A DNA stretch of 38,557 nt, taken from the NCBI GenBank assembly GCA_937899785.1, contig CALCCG010000248.1, positions 1-38,557 of the forward strand, given 5' to 3'. The position numbers and the translations under genes were made by a program. Position 1 is the stretch's first letter, and the number at the start of each line of letters is the position of its first letter. Source of the stretch: an uncultured Erythrobacter sp. GTDB lineage: Bacteria; Pseudomonadota; Alphaproteobacteria; Sphingomonadales; Sphingomonadaceae. Below are positions 33,180 to 38,557 of the stretch, one piece after another. Under the pieces are notes generated by a model. It was not told the origin of the DNA, ran no database searches, and saw nothing but the letters and a program-made list of their open reading frames with translations.

Positions 33180-33924
33180 ATTTCAGATCGAGCGCGCCGC
33201 GAACCTCGAAGGCGTCGCGCACGGCTTCTTCGGTTCGGCTCAGGGCGCGCATCAATTTGGCTATGGCGGGCCGGGCGAAACGGGTGCGGTGCGCGCTATG
33301 CGGGCGGGCGCGGCGGGCGCGATCGCGCCGGGCGCAAAGGTCATAACCCCGCACCAAACCCATTCGAGCGATGTCATCAGTGTTGAGCACGCGTGGGAGG
33401 ACACCGCCGAAGGTCGTCCGGAAGCGGACGCCGTTGTCACCGATAAAGCCGGTCTTGCACTTGGGATCGTCACCGCCGATTGTGGACCGATTCTGCTAGC
33501 GGACGCAGAGGCTGGCGTGATCGGCGCCGCTCACGCCGGTTGGCGCGGGGCGCAAGGGGGCGTGCTTGGCAACACAGTGGCGGCGATGGAGGCTTTGGGC
33601 GCAAAGGCCGAGCGCATCGCAGCTGCAATCGGCCCGACCATCGCGCAAGCGAGCTACGAGGTCGATGCCCCGTTCCGCGCGCATTTTGCCGCTGAAGACG
33701 AGGTCCATTTCGCCCCCGCGCCCGAGCGCGCAGGGGTCGCTCGCTGGTGGTTTGATCTGCCCGGCTACATCGCCGCGCGGCTGCGCCGGGCAGGGGTTGG
33801 TACAATTCACGATCTGGCGCGGGATACTTTTCCACACCCGGCGCGTTACCACTCATATCGCAGAGCAACTTTGCACGGCGAGCCTAATTACGGACGGCAG
33901 ATCGCGCTGATTGCGCTTCTCTAG
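33169..33924 (+). CDS. pgeF: PgeF/YfiH family protein (DUF152, peptidoglycan editing factor / purine nucleoside phosphorylase-like)
   Basis: A 251-residue YfiH-fold protein. Zinc-site residues are His65 (PHQTHSSDV), Cys105 (TADCGPILL) and His122 (AAHAGWRG), all conserved. GVAHGFFG at residues 15-22 is the family N-terminus, which forces a start at or near TTG 33169, the only start codon available. This TTG lies inside pepN, overlapping by 11 bases. E. coli YfiH removes wrongly added L-serine from UDP-MurNAc peptide precursors; other members cleave purine nucleosides or oxidise phenols. The family is certain; which activity applies is not. Translation is probably coupled to pepN. Confidence 0.93.
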   Translation: MAAEFQIERAANLEGVAHGFFGSAQGAHQFGYGGPGETGAVRAMRAGAAGAIAPGAKVITPHQTHSSDVISVEHAWEDTAEGRPEADAVVTDKAGLALGIVTADCGPILLADAEAGVIGAAHAGWRGAQGGVLGNTVAAMEALGAKAERIAAAIGPTIAQASYEVDAPFRAHFAAEDEVHFAPAPERAGVARWWFDLPGYIAARLRRAGVGTIHDLARDTFPHPARYHSYRRATLHGEPNYGRQIALIALL

Positions 33925-34200
33925 AGCCGCTGTTTGCAGGCTTGCACGAATGCGAAGAGGCGATGCTCAAAATACGGTTGGATTTGAGGTTTTTTTTGGT
34001 ATTTGACGCGCCGACGTTCGGATCTTGCCGGAGCAGCCAGCTTTAAGGGCCCTTGGCATAAGGGCTATTGGCTAGGCGCTCCAAGAGGCCAACTAGGGAT
34101 TAATCAAGGTACTGCCATGGCCTGTGTTCAGGGCCACCGGTTTCGATGACAGGCTGACAAGCCTGATGCGGTCGGGCAGCGAAAAGAGCAGGATAAGTAT
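33925..34200 (+). promoter_or_regulatory. Leader region of the petABC operon
   Basis: This 276-base gap holds no gene. It contains a run of eight T (33990-33997), the palindrome AAGGGCCCTT (34045-34054), and an overlapping hairpin GCCCTT-GGCAT-AAGGGC (34049-34065). A second hairpin, CAGGCT-GACA-AGCCTG (34150-34165), lies 36 bases before petA. The pet promoter should lie here; TTGGAT-N16-TATTTG around the T run is a weak candidate. The hairpins could end pgeF or shape the pet leader RNA. Confidence 0.35.
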
Positions 34201-34770
34201 ATGGCTTCCACCGGAGCTGACATGACCAGCACATACGACACCCTTGAAGACGCCGGGGTGCGGCGCCGTGACTGGATTCATATCGCGGCCATCAGTTTTG
34301 CGGGCGTTGCTGCCGGCACCTTCGTGATCCCGCTTGTGAGCCAGATGCGTCCGTCCAAGGACGTTCTCGCCGCGAGTTCAACGCGCGTGGACATTTCCTC
34401 TTTGGAAGAGGGTCAATCGCTCAAGGCGGTGTTCCGCGGCCAGCCGCTTTTCGTGAAGCGCATGACGCCGGCCGAGATCACTGAGGCTAAGAACGATGAC
34501 AGCGCGTCGATGCCTGATCCTCAGACGCTGGCCGAGCGCACCGACCCGGCGAACGAGGCCATCCTCATTACGCTTGGCGTGTGCACCCATTTGGGCTGCG
34601 TGCCCTTGGGCGCGGGCGTGGGTGAGAACAAAGGCGATTTCGGTGGCTATTTTTGCCCCTGTCACGGTTCGCACTACGATGTCGCGGGCCGGATTCGTAA
34701 AGGCCCCGCGCCCAAAAATTTGGAAGTGCCCGAATTCGAAATCGCCGGGGATATCGTCCAGGTCGGCTGA
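34201..34770 (+). CDS. petA: Ubiquinol-cytochrome c reductase Rieske iron-sulfur subunit
   Basis: A 189-residue Rieske protein of the cytochrome bc1 complex. RRRDWIHIAAISFAGVAAGTFVIPL (21-45) forms a twin-arginine-type signal anchor holding the protein in the inner membrane. The [2Fe-2S] cluster ligands are Cys128 and His130 in CTHLGC, and Cys152 and His155 in CPCHGSH. Cys133 and Cys154 form the usual disulfide. AGGA precedes the ATG at 34201; an ATG at 34222 is an alternative. It accepts an electron from ubiquinol at the Qo site and passes it to cytochrome c1. It is the first gene of petABC. Confidence 0.97.
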   Translation: MASTGADMTSTYDTLEDAGVRRRDWIHIAAISFAGVAAGTFVIPLVSQMRPSKDVLAASSTRVDISSLEEGQSLKAVFRGQPLFVKRMTPAEITEAKNDDSASMPDPQTLAERTDPANEAILITLGVCTHLGCVPLGAGVGENKGDFGGYFCPCHGSHYDVAGRIRKGPAPKNLEVPEFEIAGDIVQVG

Positions 34771-34826
34771 CGCTGCGTAGCTGCCTGGATAGATTTGTTT
34801 TGGACTGAATAAGACGAGAGAACGCC

Positions 34827-36188
34827 ATGAGTTTTGCTTGGGCAAACCAATATGAGCCAAAGTCGGATTTCACCAAGTGGATCGATGAGAAGCTTCCGCT
34901 TCCGCGTTTGATCTACAATGCGGTTGGCGCTGGTTATCCAGTGCCGCGCAACCTCAACTATATGTGGAACTTCGGGTTTCTTGCCGGGCTTTTCTTGGTC
35001 ATCCAGATCATCACCGGCGTCGTTCTCGCGATGCACTACGCGGCGGACACTTCGGTCGCGTTTGGCTCGGTCGAGCACATCATGCGCAACGTCAATTATG
35101 GCTGGATGCTGCGTTACGCGCACGCCAACGGCGCGAGTTTCTTCTTCATCGTCATTTACCTGCACATCTTCCGCGGGTTTTACTACTCATCCTACAAAGC
35201 CCCGCGCGAGATGATCTGGCTGCTGGGCGTTGTGATCTTCCTGCTCATGATGGCAACCGCGTTCATGGGCTATGTTCTTCCCTGGGGCCAGATGAGCTTC
35301 TGGGGGGCGAAAGTGATCACCGGGCTTTTCGGCGCGATCCCGATCATCGGGGAGCCGCTGCAGGTCTGGCTGGTGGGCGGATACGCACCGAATGGCGCGA
35401 CGCTCAACCGCTTCTTCTCGCTGCACTTCCTGCTGCCCTTCGTGATCCTTGGCGTGGTGATCTTGCATATCTGGGCCCTGCATATTCCCGGATCGTCCAA
35501 CCCGACAGGCGTTGAAGTGAAGAGTGAAAGCGACACGGTGCCGTTCCATCCTTATTATGTCGCCAAGGACGGCTGGTTCCTCGGCTTGGTGGTGGCGATC
35601 TACGCCGGGTTCGTGTTCTTTGCCCCCAACGCTCTGGGCCACCCGGACAATTACATCGAAGCCAACCCGCTTTCGACCCCAGCGGAAATCGTTCCTGAAT
35701 GGTACTTCCTGCCGTTCTACGCGATCCTGCGCGCCTTTACCGGAGACCTTGTCATCCCGCTCACCGGCATCGTGCTCGTTCCGGCCAAACTGCTGGGCGT
35801 GATCGCCATGTTTGGATCGATCCTGGTTTGGTTCTTCCTGCCCTGGCTGGACAAGAGCCCAATCCGCTCGGGCAGCTACCGTCCGCTGTTCCAGAAGTTC
35901 TTCTGGGTGCTGGTGGTGACGATGGGCGTGCTGACTTTCTGCGGCGGCGCGCCGGCCGAACAGCCCTACATTCTGATCAGCCAGATTGCGACGGCCTACT
36001 ACTTCCTCCACTTCTTGGTGATCCTGCCGATCGTCAGCCAGATCGAAGTGCCCAAGCCGCTGCCTTTCTCGATCACCGAAGCGGTGCTTGGTAAGGATGG
36101 GGAAGAGCCCAAGCCGATCTCGGCGGCGCCGCCGCCCCAATCGGGCGGTGGCGATCTGCCCGGCGGAGCGCTGCAACCGGCTGAGTAA
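34827..36188 (+). CDS. petB: Cytochrome b of the bc1 complex
   Basis: A 453-residue multi-helix protein binding haems bL and bH. Haem histidines lie in [21 protein letters not shown] and the helix ending VILHIWALH. The Qo-site motif PEWY is at 290-293 and [14 protein letters not shown] marks the cd helix region. The last 30 residues or so, after FSITEAVLG, form a Pro/Gly-rich soluble tail that short mitochondrial-type proteins lack; such tails occur in alphaproteobacteria. It carries out quinol oxidation and quinone reduction in the Q cycle. It follows petA by 56 bases and precedes petC by 87. Confidence 0.98.
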   Translation: MSFAWANQYEPKSDFTKWIDEKLPLPRLIYNAVGAGYPVPRNLNYMWNFGFLAGLFLVIQIITGVVLAMHYAADTSVAFGSVEHIMRNVNYGWMLRYAHANGASFFFIVIYLHIFRGFYYSSYKAPREMIWLLGVVIFLLMMATAFMGYVLPWGQMSFWGAKVITGLFGAIPIIGEPLQVWLVGGYAPNGATLNRFFSLHFLLPFVILGVVILHIWALHIPGSSNPTGVEVKSESDTVPFHPYYVAKDGWFLGLVVAIYAGFVFFAPNALGHPDNYIEANPLSTPAEIVPEWYFLPFYAILRAFTGDLVIPLTGIVLVPAKLLGVIAMFGSILVWFFLPWLDKSPIRSGSYRPLFQKFFWVLVVTMGVLTFCGGAPAEQPYILISQIATAYYFLHFLVILPIVSQIEVPKPLPFSITEAVLGKDGEEPKPISAAPPPQSGGGDLPGGALQPAE

Positions 36189-36275
36189 TCTGAAACCCTC
36201 GGGGGCGCCGGTGGGCGCCTCTAGCCCAAGTGTTGTACAATCTTCACTGACTCGAGAACGAGAAAGAGTTCGGTC

Positions 36276-37142
36276 ATGACAATTCGCCTCGGTGGTATGT
36301 TTTTCGGTTTGGCCCTTGTCGGCGTTTTGCTGCTGTGGTCGTTCCTGCCGGACACGCTGAAGTACTCGACCCCGGAAAAGTCGCCCTATTACGCCTTTCA
36401 CGAAGACAAGCTGCCGCCTGCGGGTGGCTTTTCTTTTGATGGCCTTGGCGGCAAGTGGGACAACCAACAGCTGCAGCGCGGCTATCAGGTCTACAAAGAG
36501 GTCTGCCGTTCGTGCCACAGCCTGAAATACGTTGCCTTCCGCAATCTTGAAGAGCTCGGCTATTCCGAAGCGGAAGTCCGCGCCGAAGCGGCGAGCTGGG
36601 AGGTTCCGGGCCTCGACGAATATGGCGAGGCGACCCTGCGTCCTGCCGAGCCGACCGATTACTTCCCCTCGCCCTATCCCAACGAGATCGCCGCGCGCGC
36701 CTCCAACAACAACGCGCTGCCGCCGGATCTTTCGCTGATCACCAAGGCGCGCCCGGACGGTTCGAATTACGTCTATTCGCTGATGCAGGGCTATGTTGAG
36801 CCAACCGAGGAAGACCTCGCCGAGGCCAAGGAGCTGGGGGGCGGTGTCGAATGGGAGACCCCGGTGGGCCTCTATTTCAACGAGCATTTCTACAACGCCA
36901 ACATCGCCATGCCGCCGCAGCTCTACCCCGATCTCATCACTTACGCCGATGGGACCGAAGCCACGACCGAGCAGATGGCGCAAGACGTTGCGGCGTTCCT
37001 GACCTGGACGGCCGAGCCCACCCTGGTGCTGCGCAAGCAGACGGGATGGTACGTGGTCGCCTTCTTGCTGTTCGCCACCTTCCTTGGCTTTTTGTCGTAC
37101 AAAGAGATCTGGGCCAACAAGAAGCCCAAGAAAAAGGGCTGA
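36276..37142 (+). CDS. petC: Cytochrome c1 of the bc1 complex
   Basis: A 288-residue membrane-bound c-type cytochrome. The N-terminal hydrophobic stretch (about 7-25) is a signal peptide. The haem attachment site is VCRSCHSL (Cys77, Cys80, His81). The sixth ligand is probably the Met in NIAMPPQL. A C-terminal helix (WYVVAFLLFATFLGFLSY) anchors the protein, ending in a Lys-rich tail. It takes electrons from the Rieske protein and gives them to soluble or membrane cytochrome c. A strong terminator follows, closing the operon. Confidence 0.97.
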   Translation: MTIRLGGMFFGLALVGVLLLWSFLPDTLKYSTPEKSPYYAFHEDKLPPAGGFSFDGLGGKWDNQQLQRGYQVYKEVCRSCHSLKYVAFRNLEELGYSEAEVRAEAASWEVPGLDEYGEATLRPAEPTDYFPSPYPNEIAARASNNNALPPDLSLITKARPDGSNYVYSLMQGYVEPTEEDLAEAKELGGGVEWETPVGLYFNEHFYNANIAMPPQLYPDLITYADGTEATTEQMAQDVAAFLTWTAEPTLVLRKQTGWYVVAFLLFATFLGFLSYKEIWANKKPKKKG

Positions 37143-37176
37143 GCGCGCAAGCGCTTGCGCCTACGGAGTTTGACAG

Positions 37177-37212
37177 CGCCCCATCATCCCTAGCGGATGG
37201 TGGGGCGTTTTT
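37177..37212 (+). terminator. Strong Rho-independent terminator of petABC
   Basis: A 13-base stem, CGCCCCATCATCC (37177-37189) with GGATGGTGGGGCG (37195-37207), has one G-T wobble and a 5-base loop, and is followed directly by TTTTT. It lies 34 bases after petC. Upstream is a perfect 16-base palindrome GCGCAAGCGCTTGCGC (37145-37160). The apt gene begins 41 bases later and so probably has its own promoter or depends on readthrough. Confidence 0.92.
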
Positions 37213-37253
37213 GCACGCAACGCCCGGCACCACGACCGCAAGAGGGGCAGACG

Positions 37254-37802
37254 ATGAGCGCTGATTTGAATGTTGCGGAGTTGAAAGCGCTGGTGCGCAC
37301 CGTCCCCGATTTCCCGCACGCCGGCATCCAGTTCCGCGACATCACCACGCTGATCGGCCACCCGCAAGGCATGGCGGCGAGCGTCAGGCACCTCGCCGCT
37401 CTTGCCAAGGTCGCGGGGGCGCAGAAGATCGCGGGGATGGAAGCGCGCGGCTTTATCTTCGGCGCGGCGGTCGCAGTGGAGCTTGGCGTGGGCTTTGTGC
37501 CGGTGCGCAAGCCGGGCAAACTTCCGATCGAAACCATCGGGATCGATTACGCGCTCGAATACGGCACGGATCGGCTTGAGATCGATCCCGGCGCGGTTAG
37601 CGCGGGCGAGAACACCGTCATCGTTGACGATCTGATCGCAACGGGAGGAACCGCTTTGGCCACAGCGCAGTTGCTGCGCCTGGCGGGGGCCAAGGTCGAG
37701 CGCGCGCTGTTTGTGATCGATCTGCCTGATCTCGGCGGCGCAGACCGGTTGCGCGCTGCGGGTGTTGGCGTCGATGCCCTAATGGACTTCGAAGGGGACT
37801 AG
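37254..37802 (+). CDS. apt: Adenine phosphoribosyltransferase
   Basis: A 182-residue purine-salvage enzyme that makes AMP from adenine and PRPP. ATG 37254 is chosen because AGAGGGG lies just upstream and the conserved ELKALVRTVPDFPHAGIQFRDITTL in pieces follows. GMEARGFIFGAAVA and KPGKLP are Apt signatures. VIVDDLIATGGTA is the PRPP-binding loop. Its stop overlaps that of the convergent cysQ-type gene in CTAG. Identity is firm. Confidence 0.96.
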   Translation: MSADLNVAELKALVRTVPDFPHAGIQFRDITTLIGHPQGMAASVRHLAALAKVAGAQKIAGMEARGFIFGAAVAVELGVGFVPVRKPGKLPIETIGIDYALEYGTDRLEIDPGAVSAGENTVIVDDLIATGGTALATAQLLRLAGAKVERALFVIDLPDLGGADRLRAAGVGVDALMDFEGD

Positions 37803-38551
37803 AGCGCTGCGTCTTGGTCTAAACCGGCTACAAGATGGAGCACACGCTCAGCGTATTCGGGACGGCAGATCAACAGGTCGGGCAGATAGGTGTCTTCGTT
37901 GTTGTAGCGGATGGGAGAGCCATCGATGCGCGAACAATGCAGGCCAAAGGCCCCCGCCACCGCGACGGGCGCGCAGCTGTCCCACTCATACTGCCCGCCC
38001 GAATGCAGATAAATCTCCGCTTCACCGCGCACCACCGCCATCGCTTTGGCTCCCGCGCTGCCCATGCCGACCAACTCTCCACCCATGGCTTGCGCCACGG
38101 CGACCGCTTCTTTGGCGGGCCGAGTGCGGCTGACGAGGAAGCGAGGCTTTTCCAGCGGCGCGGATAAGGCGCTGATCTGATCGGTCCGCAAAACGGTGCC
38201 GCCATCAAGGCCGGGCAGCGCCACCGCGCCGGTGTGAGCGATCCCATCGACAGCCAGGCCCACATGCACCGCCCAGTCGCTGCGCTGTTCGCCGTATTCG
38301 CGCGTGCCATCGACCGGATCGACGATCCACACGCGCGACTTGGCCAGGCGTTCGGTGGAATCCTTCTCCTCTTCGGAAAGCAGGCCATCCTCAGGCCGCG
38401 CCGCGCGCAGAGCGTGGCACAGGAATTCGTTCGCGGTTGCATCGCCCGCTTTGCCCAAAGCCTTGCCTTCAAACACGCCGCTGTCGCGCACATCAAGAAG
38501 GATGCGCCCGGCAATCTCGGCCAGATGCGCGGCCAGTTCGGCGTCTGTCAT
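37799..38551 (-). CDS. cysQ: Inositol monophosphatase-fold phosphatase, CysQ-type 3'(2'),5'-bisphosphate nucleotidase
   Basis: A 250-residue Mg-dependent, lithium-sensitive phosphatase. Metal-site motifs are LLSEEEKDS (Glu pair), VWIVDPVDGTREY (DPxDGT) and YEWDSCAPVAVA (WDxxA). The spacing and the TREY following DGT favour CysQ-like bisphosphate nucleotidase, which removes PAP formed in sulfate assimilation, over inositol phosphatase. The start at 38551 is six bases from the right edge, so its ribosome site is outside the window and a longer N-terminus cannot be excluded. It converges with apt. Confidence 0.88.
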   Translation of the reverse strand: MTDAELAAHLAEIAGRILLDVRDSGVFEGKALGKAGDATANEFLCHALRAARPEDGLLSEEEKDSTERLAKSRVWIVDPVDGTREYGEQRSDWAVHVGLAVDGIAHTGAVALPGLDGGTVLRTDQISALSAPLEKPRFLVSRTRPAKEAVAVAQAMGGELVGMGSAGAKAMAVVRGEAEIYLHSGGQYEWDSCAPVAVAGAFGLHCSRIDGSPIRYNNEDTYLPDLLICRPEYAERVLHLVAGLDQDAAL

Positions 38552-38557
38552 CGTTGA

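Noticed and set aside
35187-36983. 598-codon minus-strand open frame across petB and petC
   Set aside because: Antisense to two firmly identified bc1 subunits and spanning their gap; no domain is visible.
1-38557. CRISPR arrays, insertion sequences, transposases, prophage or toxin-antitoxin genes
   Set aside because: No regularly spaced repeats, terminal inverted repeats with transposase motifs, or recognisable proteins of these classes were found on either strand.

Overview
The window is a 38.6 kb piece of a GC-rich alphaproteobacterial chromosome. Gene content fits Sphingomonadales, most likely an Erythrobacteraceae-like marine or soil aerobe. The reasons are the clustered ispA-dxs isoprenoid genes, a complete petABC cytochrome bc1 operon, a CopA/CopB copper pair, and an MlaA protein carrying the EIVVTG string common in sphingomonad TonB-dependent receptors. 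This assignment is inference from gene order and protein style; no rRNA or marker phylogeny is available.

Layout. (1) 1-3600: a co-directional run of histone-deacetylase-like hydrolase (cut by the left edge), xseB, ispA and dxs, with start/stop overlaps. (2) 3628-12231: a small membrane-anchored unknown, mlaA, a crotonase plus alpha/beta-hydrolase pair, a PaaI-type thioesterase divergent from an HxlR regulator with two matching operators, a POT peptide transporter, a GntR/YtrA regulator, an IHF-beta-like protein and a KefB-type antiporter. (3) 12361-12445: tRNA-Leu(UAA). (4) 12446-19010: a visibly less GC-rich segment starting at the tRNA 3' end. It holds a putative lipoprotein, a secreted protein of unknown function and an alginate-export-type outer-membrane barrel on the minus strand. 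Divergent from them are an exported hydrolase with an Asp nucleophile and a LysR regulator. This is the accessory-looking part of the window and the best candidate for an undescribed system. (5) 19043-22159: csoR divergent from copAB across one palindromic operator. (6) 22431-33924: mixed metabolism (VOC protein, mobA, doxX, acyl-CoA dehydrogenase, two bacterial PH-domain membrane proteins, GNAT, threonine aldolase, EamA exporter, SDR, pepN, pgeF). (7) 34201-38551: petABC with a strong terminator, then apt convergent with a cysQ-type phosphatase.

How the genes work together. ispA and dxs supply early isoprenoid steps for quinone and carotenoid synthesis. petABC passes electrons from ubiquinol to cytochrome c. 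CsoR probably senses Cu(I) and releases copAB, which oxidise or sequester copper in the periplasm and outer membrane. The HxlR regulator probably controls its own gene and the thioesterase through two AAGTCTG-N5-CAGACTT-like sites. In the tRNA-flanked segment, the barrel, secreted protein and lipoprotein may form a cell-surface uptake or binding module. It would feed the exported hydrolase under LysR control, and a T-N11-A dyad lies just upstream of the hydrolase gene. That link is a hypothesis.

No CRISPR array, insertion sequence, transposase, integrase, rRNA or prophage gene was seen.
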